64,000 bases of DNA. Origin: Prorocentrum cordatum. Its lineage: Eukaryota; Sar; Dinophyceae; Prorocentrales; Prorocentraceae. Under the pieces are notes generated by a model. It saw only the letters and a program-made list of their open reading frames with translations, was not told the DNA's origin and did no database searches. Position 1 is the stretch's first letter, and each line of letters opens with the position of its first letter. The translations under genes were made by a program, and so were the position numbers. Of the stretch, positions 1-10,990 are shown one piece after another. Where the stretch lies: positions 1 to 64,000 of the forward strand of contig CAUYUJ010019374.1 of the NCBI GenBank assembly GCA_963575745.1, written 5' to 3'.

Positions 1-1039
1 CAAGAATCCCGTGCCAGTCTCTGGAGACCCAAGCGGAGGCCCGATGGGGACGCCGGGGGCTCACGAGGACCTCCATAGCCTCGGGCCGCGACCCTCGATC
101 TTAGCTGCCCTGATAAGCCCGCTTTGCAACGCAGCGCGCGCCGTGTTCACAACGCCCGTGATGACACGCTGCGTGTTGACTCACCGTGTTGGCCCACGCT
201 TCGGCGGGCGAACTTATCGCGCCAGACCTGCGTGCTCAGTCTACGTGTTGAGCTGCGTGCCAACGCGCTACCGGATGCGTGTGGCGTACCGGGGCAGCGA
301 AGCCCTCGATCGATCGATCGATCGGCGGCGGCGACGGCTCGAAGAAGGATCAAAGGCACGAGCACGGCTTTCTGGAGCTCCGCGCAGAGTTCTTGGATCG
401 GCGCCGGGCCCCCCTTGGCCGCGCAGCGCGCGAATAATTTCCGAGAACCTCCGCGGAGAAGACCGCCCAGCCGTCGCTTGCGCCCGCAGAGGGACAGAGT
501 TTGGAGTGCATAAACTTCCGGAGGTCCGCGCGGAGTTCCTGGATCGGCGCTGGTCGCCGTGGTCGCCGTGGCTGTCGTGGTCGCCAGCGCCGCCCGCGCG
601 CGCCAGTCAGCCCTCGAAGAAGAAGCATCGGCGCAAGCCGAACCTCTCTGAGCTCCTCGCGGATCTCGCTCGGATCGGCGCTTGGGCCTCCCTGGCGGCG
701 CCTGGGCGCTGGACCCACCCCTGGCGGCGCCTCCGGGGACGCCCCTGACGCGCTCCGCACGCCACGGAAAGGGAGGAGTCCGGCACCGATCCGAGGAATT
801 CTCGCGGACCTCCGGCAGCTCATCTTCCTGCGGTGGTGTCTTTCGTCTGACTGTGGCGGCGGCCTTGCGGGAGGGTCGGGGCCCTCACCCCCCCTTGCTT
901 GGCTGGTGCGAGGCACCGACGTGGTCTGCTGCGCGATCTTCGTCCCCTTCCTGGGCGCCTTCGCCTACGTGGCCTGGTGGGGCTCACAGAACGGCGACCT
1001 GAGGCGAGGGGGGGAGGTCTTGGTCGGGAAGGGCGCTCG
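1..1039. repeat. GC-rich mosaic of dispersed repeats, no gene
   Basis: No open frame here looks like a real protein; the long frames are Arg/Pro/Ala-rich products of high GC. Bases 121-305 are a diverged copy of 7405-7590 (shared words include cgcgccagacct and gtgtggcgta). Bases 556-820 are closely repeated at about 5165-5425, with the same order of GC-rich words around a foldback element (648-820). Single arms of the same foldback family occur at 381-415 and 521-560. Confidence 0.6.
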
Positions 1040-1890
1040 AGGGGGAGGGAGAAGGATGATGCGAGCCGTAGGGCGGAGGCGGAGGAGGCGGAAGGGCAGG
1101 AGGCAGGAGAAGGAGGGGGACGAAAGGCTGGCGAGAGAGGGAGGGAGGAGCCATCCATGCACGGCACCGCCCTGCAGGGCGGAAGCCACCCCGTGTCGTG
1201 TGCAGTCCCGCGCAGGGACTAGATGGAGGATGCAGACGGGAGGCAGGAGGAGCGTAGAAGGAGGAGGAGGAGGAGGAGGAGGAGGAGGAGGAAGGAGAAA
1301 CGTAGGAAGAGGAAGAGGGGAAGCAAGAGGCAAGAGGGGCAGGAGGCAGGAGGAGGAGGAGGAGGAGGAGGAGGAGGGACGAAAGGAGGAGAGGGAGAAG
1401 GGAGGCAGGCAGGATGCAAGGTAATGAACGCGTGAGGAGGAGGAGGAGGAGGAGGAGGAGAAGCAGGAAGAGAAGGAGGAGGAAGAGGAAGGGCAGTGAG
1501 GGGGAAGATGAGGAGGAGAAGGAGGAGGAGGCGGAGGAGGAAGAGGAGAAGGAGGATGCGCAGGAAGATTACGGGGCGAGGAGAAAGCGCAGGAGGCAGC
1601 GGGAGGAGACGGAGGAGGAGGAGGAGGAGCCAGGATGCCAGATAATGACTGCGGTAGGAGGAGGAGCGATAGAGGAAGGGAGGGCGCTATAATGATCAAG
1701 GAGAGTGATGCGCAGGAAAAGAGGTGGAGGAGGAGGAGAAAAACGCGGGAGAAGGATGCAGCCGCGGAGGAGATGAGGAGGATGACCAGGAGGACCAGGA
1801 GGACCAGGAGGACCAGGAGGATGAGAGGGAGGATGAAAAGGAAGGAGGAGGAAGAGGAGGAGGAGGAGGAGGAAATTATCCCGGCAAAGC
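1040..1890. repeat. (GGA)n-type polypurine tract
   Basis: About 850 bases are almost entirely purine on the plus strand, built on GGA and GAG with scattered interruptions. Frames through it encode only Arg/Glu/Gly runs on plus and Ser/Pro/Leu runs on minus, so no gene is called. Confidence 0.9.
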
Positions 1891-1984
1891 AACCTAACAG
1901 CGGTGTGTAGGAGCATATATGGAAGCATTCCCCTTACTATTCAGATGATAATCCAGTTGTAGAATTCTGCTGTTCTCGCAGTCG

Positions 1985-2654
1985 TAGTCGCATTCGCGAT
2001 GACAGTCGCAGTGGCAACGGCAGTCGCAGTCACAGCCTCAGCCTCAGCCTGCCTCAGCCTCAGCCTCAGCCTGCCTCAGCCTCAGCCTGCCTCAGCCTCA
2101 GCCTCAGCCTGCTTCAGCCTCAACATCAGTCTGCCTTCAGCCTCGGCCTCAGCCTCAGCCTGCCTCAGCCTAACCCTGCATCAGCCTCAGCCTCAGCCTC
2201 AGCCTGCCTCAGCATCAGCCTGCCTCAGCCTCAGCCTCAGCCTGCCTCAGCCTCAGACTATGACTCAGCATCTGCCGGCTCAGCCTCAGCCTATGCTGCC
2301 TCAGCCTCAGCCTCAGCCTGCTTCAGCCTCAGCCTCTGTCTGCTTCAGAATCGGCCTCAGCCTCAGGATGCACTCTGGCAGCTCTGCATTCAGCATCAGC
2401 ATCAGCATCACAGCCTCTGCCTCAGCCTCAGCCTGCCTCGGCTTGCCTCGGCCTCAGCCTCAGCCTGCCTCGGCCTCAGCCTCAGCCGCAGCCTGCCTCA
2501 GCCTCAGCCTCAGCCTGCCTCAGCCTCAGCCTGCCTCAGCCTCAGCCTCAGCCTCAGCCTCAGCCTCAGTCGCCTTCAGCCTCGGCCTCAGCCTCAGCCT
2601 GCCTCAGCCTCTGCCTGCATCAGCCTCAGCCTCAGCCTCAATCAGCCTGCCTCA
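1985..2654. repeat. CAGCCT hexanucleotide array
   Basis: The block is made of CAGCCT repeats with CTGCCT, CGGCCT and CATCAG variants, often grouped as two or three CAGCCT units followed by GCCT. The frame across it would encode only Ser/Ala/Leu or Gln/Pro repeats. Confidence 0.9.
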
Positions 2655-2978
2655 GTTCTGGGAACTCGAAGAAACGAAGTGGCCTGAGTTGGCTCCGGGC
2701 ATTCAAAGTGGCCCGGGAATTGAGTTCTGGGAACTCGAAGAGAACGAAGTGGCCTACAGTTGGCTCCGGGCATTCAAAATGTGGCCCGGGAATGGAGTTC
2801 TGGGAACTCGAAGAGCACGAAGTGGCCTACAGTTGGCTCCGGGCATTCAGAGTGTGGCCCAGGAATGGAGTTCTGGGAATTCGAAGACCACGAAGTGGCT
2901 TACAGTTGGCTCCGGGCATTCAAAATCATGCCCGGGAATGGAGTTCTGGGACCTCGAAGACCACGAAGTGTGTAACTG
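2655..2978. repeat. 73-bp minisatellite, about 4.5 copies
   Basis: Copies begin with GTTCTGGGA at 2655, 2724, 2797, 2870 and 2943. The first is 69 bp, the next three are 73 bp and the last is cut short. Each contains a gaag-cacgaagtggc word followed by ttggctccgggcattca. The copies differ mostly by single substitutions. Because 73 is not a multiple of three, the repeat is read in a different frame in each copy, which argues against coding. Confidence 0.9.
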
Positions 2979-3831
2979 TTTGCTTAAAACGACTTCCGCG
3001 GGTTCTCCCCGGCACCCGCCCAGACCCCCTTGGGGAGTCAAGATGTTCACTTTTAACACTACTAGAAACCTATCAGTCTTCGCTGTCAGGTACAAACGGA
3101 GGGAACGGAGGAGGAGGAGGAGGAGGAGGACGACGACGTGGCCGACGACGACGACGACGACGACGACGAAGATGAGGGATTGCAGCAGCCGCAGGGGAAG
3201 AAAGACCCCTCCCGCCTCATGCCTTCCTCGCTCTTTGGGCTCTTCTCAATCCGAGTCGGAGAATTGCTACGGGGCTCTCCTGAAGTTTCCGGAGGATCCC
3301 CAGGGGCCTCCGCTGAGGCCCAGTCACCGCCAAGAATTCCAGAACATCTCAATCATCCTCCGCCCGCAGCCGAGACATCGGCCCTCTCCTCCTCCACCTG
3401 TCACTCCTCACCTCTGGAGAGGAGGGACCAGGAAGGGGAGGAGGAGGGGGAGGACAAGGAGGAGGGGAGGAGTGGGAAGATGTGGAGGACGAGGAGGGAG
3501 GGGAGGGCGGAAGAGGTGAGGAGGAGGGAGGAGGAGGGGAAGGAGAAGGATGAGGAGCAGGAGGAGGAGGAGGAGGTGGAGGAGCAGGAGGAGGAGGCCA
3601 GAAGCTCGGGCGTCAGGTGGAGGGTTCGAAGGCAGAGGGGGAGGGAGGGAAGGAGGGGAAAGGAGGGAGGGAGGGCTCGAGGATCTGGATGCGCCCTAGC
3701 TGCGTTCAAGCTAGGAGGAGGAGGAGGGGAGGAGGAGGAGAAGGAGAGGCGGAGGAGGAGGAGGAGGAGGAGGTGGGCCAGGGTCCCGTTTCTCGGAGAC
3801 GAAAGCAACAAGATAAACATGAGATTCCAGG
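2979..3831. repeat. Spacer with two polypurine blocks
   Basis: GGA/CGA trinucleotide runs lie at 3099-3172 and a longer GGA-rich polypurine block at about 3420-3785. The sequence between them is unique-looking but has no frame with recognisable protein character. Confidence 0.6.
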
Positions 3832-3932
3832 GGTCCCCGCGGATTTCTTGGGTCAGCGTTGGGCCCCCCCTGGCGGCGCCCCCAGCGACGCCCCTGGCGA
3901 GCTCCGCGCGCCAGGGAGGGGGGTCCGAGAGC
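3832..3932. mobile_element. Foldback MITE family 1, copy
   Basis: The arm at the left (cgcggatttcttgg, then cctggcggcgcc) is mirrored at the right (gcgcgccagggaggg). This is the same family as the best-preserved copy at 8359-8471. It is small, has no coding capacity and is probably non-autonomous. Confidence 0.6.
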
Positions 3933-4753
3933 CATTAACCCTCCGCGTCGTAAAACATCAGGATGGAAGTTTTTCGCCGTTCTCAGCCTCTGGAAGCCCT
4001 CGCCGGGCCCTGGGACCGCCCAAAAGCGGCTCAGGATGAAACGCTGGTCCCGGAGAAAGGTTCGGGACTTCTGGGGACCGCGTGTTGGAAAAATCGGGGC
4101 TTCGCATGTCTGGGGAGAGATCCGCGCGGACCTCCGAGATCAGATGGTTGTGTGTTTCTAGTTCGTTTGTTTCAGCGCCACCAGTCTGCTCCCTCGAGGT
4201 GGGGCTGGATGCCGCGAAGCCTAGAGGATCAACAGCGGGGACCCGTGCCAAGAAACACCCTCCTTGCCTCCAGGGTGCCCTGGCTTTCTTGGGTTTCGAT
4301 AGTGTTCCTGTGGAAAGGGTGACTTCCCCACGCCCAAAAACAAGGGACGTCCTGGTTTCTCGTGGAAGGTTTATTGTGGTCGGGCCTCCACTGTACCACC
4401 TTTAGGGGTTAGGTCAGACAGCGGGTCCAAGGGTGTCCCTGTGGGGACGGGGTTTGGTCTTCGGTCGGAGCGAGGCGTAAGAACATGCTCGGCCGGGGGA
4501 GGGTGCCTGCTGCTCCCTGTGCGTTCGCATGTTCTCGTTCGACCTGGGAACGGGGCCCCTCGAATGTTTTTGCGTTTGACAGCTGAGCTCGTTCATTCCC
4601 GCAAGGCTGGGGTTCCCTGCCGTGCCTTTCTGTGCGCACCACGGCTTCCACTATAGGCCAGGCAGGTGAGGTCGGGTAACTCCTCGGGAGGGACCCTCCG
4701 TGACCTTACGTTTTGGGGTGTTTTGGCCGGCGGAAGGGCTCGTGCTGTTGCAT
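3933..4753. other. Intergenic, fragments of dispersed repeats only
   Basis: About 3965-4065 is a reverse-orientation fragment of a repeat also seen at 9398-9520, 10196-10310, 14752-14870, 31360-31470, 40450-40580 and 46335-46480. About 4246-4300 matches a short repeat that recurs at 63263-63330 and, inverted, at about 9765-9830 (shared word gcctccagggtgccc). I see no gene. Confidence 0.5.
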
Positions 4754-4973
4754 TACGGTCGGGAACTTTTCGATAGCGTGTCGCTCCGTCGGTTCTGGCC
4801 CAGCATGTGTCGATGCGACACGCTATCCACTTCGAAGTCTCCAGGCGTCCACTTGCCGAGCCTTTCCCAGCTTCCCGCCCCGCGGAGCGGAGCGAAACGC
4901 TGTCCGCGTGCAAGGCATATCGTGTCGCCGGGGCCGCCCCCGCGACACGCTAAGCAAAAGTTCCCGGCCGACT
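4754..4973. mobile_element. Inverted-repeat element related to the intron 1 element at 55692
   Basis: The left end (gggaacttttcgatagcgtg) is the inverse of the right end (cacgctaagcaaaagttccc), giving terminal inverted repeats of about 30 bases with few mismatches. The interior shares ccccgcggagcggagcga and other blocks, in order, with 55692-55921, which lies inside an intron of the cyclic-nucleotide-binding gene. A further partial end-like word (gttccgaccgta) lies at about 4986-5000. The element has no coding capacity. Confidence 0.75.
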
Positions 4974-5164
4974 GTTCGTCTGTCCTTGTTCCGACCGTAC
5001 GATGGTGAGGACAGTGAGTGAGGGGGAGTTGCCAGGCGGCTGCACGGATTCCCGAACAGCGATGGCCACCTCTGCGGCGTCAGCCACGACGTTAGCGACA
5101 CGTCGCTGCTCTACTTCTGCCAGGCCGCCGCGCAGTGCGGGAAGCTACCCTCGCCGTCGCTGCC

Positions 5165-5425
5165 GCCGCCATGGTCGTCGTGGTCGCCAGCGCCGTCCGC
5201 GCGCGCCAGTCAGCCCTCGAAGCATCAACATCGGCGCAAGCAGAACCTCCCGGAGCTCCTCGCGGAGTTCGCTCGGATCGGCGCTTGGGCCCCCCTGGCG
5301 GCGCCTGGGCGCTGGACCCACCCCTGGCGGCGCCTCCGGGGACGCCACTGACGCGCTCCGATCGCCAGAGCTGGGGGGGCCCAGCGCCGATCCGAGGCCT
5401 CCGCGCGGACCTCCGAAGTCTGTGC
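5165..5425. mobile_element. Foldback MITE family 1 with flanks duplicated from 556-820
   Basis: Left arm gctcggatcggcgcttgggc and right arm gcccagcgccgatccgag are inverted repeats around two cctggcggcgcct blocks. The surrounding 260 bp repeats 556-820 nearly word for word, so the flanks were copied along with the element. Confidence 0.65.
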
Positions 5426-5591
5426 TTATGCCGTGGACTCGCTCCTCGGAGTCGGTGCGCCGCCCGCCCGGGCCGCCTCGCGCCGTGAGGACGAACCAAA
5501 ACGGCGAGAAGGGGGGCTTTCCGGGCAGTGTCGGGCGTCTGCCGGTCCCGGCTCGGGGCCGTGGTCCGTCAAAAGCTTGTTCGGGGACTCT

Positions 5592-5798
5592 GGACGCCCG
5601 AAATGGGTACTGAAAGAATGGGTACAATGCCCAACAACAATTCCTGTTCAATTTGGACAGGATTCGCTGTCCACGCCGCCGCGGCCTGTGTCCATTTGAG
5701 ACAGAGGGCCACCTGCCCAACAGCGACCGCTGTTGGTTTGGGGCAACATTTGCTGTTGGGCATTGTGCCCATTTTTTCGGTACCCATTTCGGGCGTCC
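5592..5798. mobile_element. MITE family 2, best-preserved copy
   Basis: A perfect 19-bp terminal inverted repeat (ggacgcccgaaatgggtac at 5592-5610, its inverse at 5780-5798) extends with few mismatches to about 49 bases per arm (5592-5640 and 5750-5798; tacaatgcccaacaacaa against ttgctgttgggcattgtg). The total is about 207 bp with no coding capacity. Diverged copies sit in the array at 20969-21171 and 36175-36376. Confidence 0.85.
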
Positions 5799-5939
5799 AA
5801 AGGGACCGAGCGAGAGCCTGGGGGAGGGGGTCGAGACCTCCGGGGTGGCCACGTTGTTGGGGGGGCGAGAAGACAACCACCAACAAACACAAACACTCGA
5901 CGCAGTGATCCCCCAATCTGTGTTTCTGACCCCTTCCTG

Positions 5940-6760
5940 AACGAGTGTCCGGGCATGAGCGAGGTATGAGTAGGAGTGAGCTTGGGCACGAATGGCGGAG
6001 CAAGAGTGAGTCTGACTGAGAATGAGTCTGTGCACGAGCGACCAAGTATTAGCGGGTCTGAGCTTGAATCGGCTCGAACAGAGTAGGTCTCATTACATAT
6101 GAATCTGGGCATGGGGTCTGAGTGGGCCTGAGGACCACTGGGTCTGAGTGGGAGTGGCTCAGCATGAGTGGCTGAGTACGAAAGAGTATCCTTCGGCCTC
6201 CTGGGGTCCCTGGGCTCTCCTGGGGTCTCCTGCAGCCCCCCCGGGCTTCCTTGGATGGAGCCTCTTGAAACATTTGGAAAGGCGACAACAGAAGCATCGG
6301 CGAAGCCAAAACCATCGTTTCGCTTGAGACGTCCCCCGAATCTGGGCGCGAGCGGGCAAGCGCAAACTCCATGGGCGGCCCCCCCTCGGGGAGCCCAAGT
6401 GTCATGCCTGCTGCATCACGGTGATCACGGGGCGTTGCTGGGAGGCGTCGGGGGGGGGGAAGGGGGGTGGGCAAACGAACGCCGCGCTCGCGACATTCCA
6501 AAAATCTGGGTGCGAACAGGCAAGCGTGATACCCCGCCCAGGCAAGTGTAGTACCCCGTCGGGGTGCCCAAGTGCCATGCTTGCTACGTCCCAGTGGTCA
6601 TGGGCTTTCGGGGGGGAAAAAAAGCCCTGGGGAGCCAGACGCGCGCCTCGCTTCGGGCATCTCCAACATCTGAGCGCGAACGGGCAAGCATAGTACCCCC
6701 TGGCGGCTTTCACTTTTGGTGCCCAAGTGCCACGCCTGCTGCGTCTGACTATGAGCGAGT
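5940..6760. repeat. Degenerate tandem repeats
   Basis: About 5940-6180 consists of degenerate GAGTCTGAGTG-like words. About 6330-6760 holds three diverged copies of a unit of roughly 150 bp marked by gggcaagc, then a C-rich run, then cccaagtgccatgc. There is no gene. Confidence 0.6.
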
Positions 6761-7699
6761 GAGCTCTGGGTGTGTGGGGTCTGAGTGTGAGGAAGTCTGA
6801 GCAGGAGTGAGTCCGTCTGTGAGCGAGAAGGCACACGGCGGGAGTGAGTGGGGGCGAGGCGGATGCGCCCAACTCATGACAAGAACCCCATTCTAAGAAC
6901 ATTGTGCAAACTCAACGTCGAGGGTCTGGGTCGCGCCTGCCTGCTGATCGCATGCGCGTCGTCGTCGTCGTTCTCGTCATCTTCGATCGCAGGCGAGGTC
7001 TCGCCCCACATCCCCGACCCCTCCCCCCAAAAGTCAGGCCGCTCAGAAACGAAGGGGAACTCAGGGATACACCCCCAGGGTGCTGTCCGCACGTGCCGCT
7101 ATCGAGGATGGACCTCCCCCCCCCGATCGAACACAGCAGGCACATCACATAAAAGAACGGCCTGCCAGCAGATGCCCCATTGAAATGTATGATCCCCCCT
7201 TGCCCAGAAGCTCTGAGCTACCTCAGGGCCCTCACAGATCGACGAAGAATGTGCCCCAAGCCTTCTTGCGGTAATCTTTCTTCTCGTATGTGTGTGTGTG
7301 TGTGTGTGTGTCTCTTGTATCCCCAAGCTGGGCCCCTAAACAACGTGCCTCGGAGATGGGGGTCGCCACGCCCCCCCCCCGCCCTGGCTCAGACACTCTG
7401 ACACGCCCGCGCTGAAGCGCAGCACGCAGCGTGCTCAAAAACGTCCGTGCGAACGCGCTGCGCGTCGGCTCGGCATGCGTTGGCCCACCCCTCGGCGAAC
7501 GCATCGCGCCAGACCTATAGGTGCCCAGTCTGCGGGCGGAGCTCCGTGTCCGCACGCCACGTGCTGCGTGTGGCGTAACCAGGGCAGCTGAGACCGTCGG
7601 GTTCTCGGGCGGGTGGTCATGGGGGGGGTGACCGAAACAGGGGGTGAAGACAAGGGCCCCACAGGGGCCCTTTAGGGCCCCTTTGGAGCCCAAAAAGGG
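6761..7699. other. Intergenic; short TG tract and a repeat shared with the left end
   Basis: A (TG)n tract occupies 7289-7311. Bases 7405-7590 are the second copy of the 121-305 repeat. About 7640-7700 is dense in GGGCCC and AGGGCC palindromic words. I see no credible coding region. Confidence 0.5.
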
Positions 7700-8035
7700 C
7701 CCTAAAGGGCCAGCATTATTATCGTTCGTATGTTTGTTCTTCTTGTTCTTCTTATTATTCGTATTATTATCATTCGTATGTTTATGCTACTTATTATTGC
7801 TATTCATATCAGTATTAGCATTCGTATTCTTACTAATTCCCTATTCGTATGTTTGTTATTATTATCACCAGTATTGTCATTATCATCATTATTATCATTA
7901 ACAGTATCATTATTATATATTACTATTATTAGTATTAGTAGTCTTATTGTTATTCTTTATTATTATTAATATTACATTATTTTTGTTATTATTATTATTA
8001 TTAGTAGTAGTAGTAGTAGTCTCATTATTATGTCA
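7700..8035. repeat. AT-rich TTA/ATT trinucleotide island
   Basis: About 330 bases are built from TTATTA, TTC and CATTA words, in strong contrast to the GC-rich surroundings. Frames encode only Ile/Leu/Val runs. Confidence 0.85.
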
Positions 8036-8244
8036 CTGCCTTCCCTGCCCCCCCCCCTCGTCCGCGCACGTGCCTCCGGTAATGACTCCCGACCCCCCCT
8101 CTGGGACGCCCCCGGTGCAGCCGAGGGGCCGCCCCCGGAGGCTCCGGAGTGCGCCTCTGCCTCGGGGGCAGCACGGGCGGGCGCCTCCTGCTCCGGCCGA
8201 GCCGAGAGACGCACCTCCCGCGCCTGCCCAAGCTCTGGATCGGG

Positions 8245-8350
8245 CCTCTTCCTCCTCCTCCTCCTCCTCCTCCTCCTCCTCCTCCTCCTCCTCCTCCTCA
8301 CTCATCCTCCTCCTCCTCCTCCTCCTCTCTCCTCCTCCTCCTCCCCCTCC
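8245..8350. repeat. (TCC)n microsatellite
   Basis: Nearly uninterrupted TCC repeats end right at the left arm of the foldback element at 8359. Confidence 0.9.
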
Positions 8351-8358
8351 TTCCTCCA

Positions 8359-8471
8359 GGTCCGCGCGGATTTCTTGAATCGGCGCTGGGGCCCCCGCGC
8401 CGCCCCTGGCGCGCTCCGCGCGCCAGGGAGGGGGGGGGGCCCAGCGCCGATGCGAGGAGTCCGCGCGGGCC
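8359..8471. mobile_element. Foldback MITE family 1, clearest copy
   Basis: The left arm begins ggtccgcgcggatttcttga and continues tcggcgctggg; the right arm reads cccagcgccgatgcgagga and ends ccgcgcgggcc. The two arms pair over about 45 bases around a small centre that carries the inverted words cctggcgcgc and gcgcgccagg. Length is 113 bp and there is no coding capacity. Confidence 0.8.
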
Positions 8472-8474
8472 TCC

Positions 8475-8706
8475 GAGTTTTCATGCTTGCGGGTCGCTGT
8501 GTTTGTTCCCCTGGCTCTGTGGCAGGCCGCCCTGGTCTCTCTTCCCCGAAGTGCTCTGGTGCTGAGGACGGCACAACATACGCTCACTCCGAGTTTTCAT
8601 GCTTGCGGGTCGTTGTGTTTGTTCCCCCAGCTCTGTGGCAGGCCGCCCTCGTCTCTCTTCCTCGAGGTGCTCTGGTGCTGAGGGCGGCACAGCATACGCT
8701 CACCCC
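8475..8706. repeat. 116-bp tandem duplication
   Basis: Two copies (8475-8590 and 8591-8706) both start with gagttttcatgcttgcgggt and differ by a handful of substitutions. The duplication abuts two mobile elements, one on each side. Confidence 0.9.
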
Positions 8707-8719
8707 GAGCCAGAACAGA

Positions 8720-8875
8720 GTCGGGCATGTCCCTCTGCAGGAGGAATGCTCAGGAAAAGCTTGAAAATAGTCTGGGGACGGTCTTTCTGTTCTTTTTTCC
8801 ATTTAGTTCTTGATTATTTGTTGCGTATTTGTAATTGTTCGTCCCAAATCCGCGTGTAGTGTAACACGCCCGACC
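8720..8875. mobile_element. MITE family 3, copy
   Basis: The ends are inverted repeats (gtcgggcatgt at the left, acacgcccgac at the right). The interior is AT-rich and resembles the copies at 11934-12085, 15392-15549 and 46990-47131, sharing a block that reads caaatccgc or caaaatcc followed by ctgtag near the right end. Confidence 0.7.
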
Positions 8876-10735
8876 TAAAGCCAGGACTCCCGCTCCCGTC
8901 CTGGCGGCCCTGGATTGGTGCAAGCGCCCTCCTCGCCAGGCGAGGAGGCGAGGGTGTGCACCGCTCCTGGGGCCAGGGCGGGCTTGGCCAGGATGTCTCG
9001 AGTTGGGGATCGTCTACAGAGATGGTTTACCGCACAATCTTGATTTGTTCGTCGAATCCATGAGATATTCGTAGAATGTTCGTAGACCTACGATCATTCT
9101 ACGCATGACTCGACGAGAAAAAAACATTATGGGGTAAATCAGTTATGTGGGCGATCCCCTACTCGACCGGTCGAGCATCTGATGAAGACGCCTCCTCGCG
9201 AAAAGCTGGGCCACCCTTCCTTGCCCAACTTGCTGCACAGCTGGCCCAGCCTCTTGACCACCTGCGCCCCTCCAGCATCAACAGTAGAAGCTGCCCCCCA
9301 GGGCTGTTTTAGGAAACTTCGGAAAGCTGGCCCAGGTATCTTAGATGATGAATTTCTTGACCGTAATTTCGGCTGCAGACGGCCCCCAGCGGCCCCCAGC
9401 GGTCTGGACCCATCCCCCGGGGACCGATTCTTCATCCTGGGTCGTTTTTGACGGTCCCGAGGGCCGGTCAGGTCCCCCAGAGGCCGAATAGGCAGAGAAA
9501 CCTTCCGTCGTTTTTTATGTCAGGACTCGAGGGGGTCTGGGAATGTTGAAGGTAGAGGTGCGTCGTCGGCGCCCTCCGAGAGTGGCCGGCGGGCGTCGTC
9601 CCAGCAGAGGACGTGCACGGCCACATCCGCCACACCACGTGCGGTCTTCGTCGGCGAGAGCGAGGGAGGGGGTACAGAAGGGACTCGACCACACGAAACC
9701 CAACCCTGAGACCCCAGGGCGTCGACTGATTTTCGCTGTGGGAACGTCACGCTTTCCGCAGCAAAACCCTCGACACCCCAGAAACCCAGGGCAACCTAGA
9801 GGAAATCGGGGTGTTTCTGTTGGCATGGGCCCCCACTGTGTGAACCGATCCTGGGCCCCGGGTGGAATTGGTTGGGATGCCGGAGTGGACCCCAGACCCC
9901 CGACGCCATACAGTCGGGGCCCTGAAGAAGGAACCCTTTTCGTTGGGGAGGGGCTCCGCGTTCCTTAAGTGTTTCGCAGCTTGCCTCAGGTTTTCCTTAC
10001 GTTTTCGATCGGAAATCGAAGGTTAACTTATGAAGAAAAGGGGCCTCGTTCCTTCTTTAGGGTTCCTTAGGTCAACGCCCCCATTGTATGAATTTCTCAT
10101 GACGTGGACCCCCAGCGGTCTGGACACGGTGGGCTTGGTTTGGGACGTCGGAGCAGACCCCAGACCCTCGACGCCATGCATTGTTCGTGGCGTGGACCCC
10201 CAGCGGTCTGGACCCCTTCCCCGGGATCGGTTGCTCGTCCCGAGTCGTTTGTTGACGGCCCCGAGAACTGGCCACCGCCCCCAGAGGCCGAAGGTAGGCG
10301 AGAAACTGCCCGCCGTGATTGTTGCATGGCCCGAGGGGGGCTCTGGGGGCGTGCGCGGTCGGCGCCCTCCGAGAGTCGTCGAGCAGTGGCGGTGCGTCCC
10401 GGCTTGCCTCTTGGCCCGCCCAAGAATGTTGCAAGAATCTCTTGTGCTTCGCACGAAGTGTTCTAGGAACATTTCTGGCTGAGGCCGTCCTGTTTTAACA
10501 CATCGGGCCTATGTTCTACGAAGATGGTTTCTGTTCTTCGAATATGCTTGGGTTCTAAGACATGGTCGTGGCAGGCCTGTAGGAATGCCGGGGCGGTCGG
10601 TCCCTGCTCGGAGTGGCGGGCGGGCGTCGCCCCGGCAGAGGACGTGCACGGCAACTTCAGCCGCACCATGTCGGTCTGCGTCAGCGGGTGCCCGGTGCAG
10701 GAGCGGCGCTTGGAAGGCGCCGGGGGGACACCGCC
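8876..10735. other. Intergenic, palindromes and dispersed repeats
   Basis: A near-perfect palindrome (cctcctcgccaggcgaggagg) lies at about 8928-8948. An AT-rich inverted repeat around cgtagaatg lies at about 9060-9105. Two forward copies of a dispersed repeat (ccccagcggtctggaccc) lie at 9398-9520 and 10196-10310. A segment with gtcgccccggcagaggacgt at about 10615-10670 is a diverged duplicate of about 9580-9645. No frame shows convincing protein features. Confidence 0.5.
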
Positions 10736-10805
10736 GCCGCCGCCGCCGCCGCCGCCTCGAGCGTTGCTCGTGGCTCGAGGCTCACTCAGAAATCAATCAA
10801 CAAAG

Positions 10806-10856
<51 letters not shown>

Positions 10857-10990
10857 GCAACAACAAGATAACCAACAACAACAACAACAACAATAACAAC
10901 AGCAGCAACAACAACATTTACATCATCAACACCAAACACCACAACGGCAACAACAACAACAACAGCAGCAGCAACAACAACCACACACAT
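10736..10990. repeat. (CCG)n then (CAA)n microsatellites
   Basis: CCG repeats at about 10730-10757 are followed by CAA/ACA repeats at about 10803-10983, interrupted by a short mixed stretch. Frames encode poly-Gln, poly-Asn or poly-Thr only. Confidence 0.9.

Noticed and set aside
501-1424. 307-codon plus-strand frame at the left end
   Set aside because: Arg/Gly-rich translation of repeats and a GGA tract, without start context or domain.
2655-2978. CRISPR-like array
   Set aside because: The units are head-to-tail with no unique spacers, and the genome is eukaryotic.
9139-9435. Short minus-strand frame with some protein-like composition
   Set aside because: 98 codons with no recognisable motif; it overlaps a dispersed repeat at its 5' end and has no supporting context.
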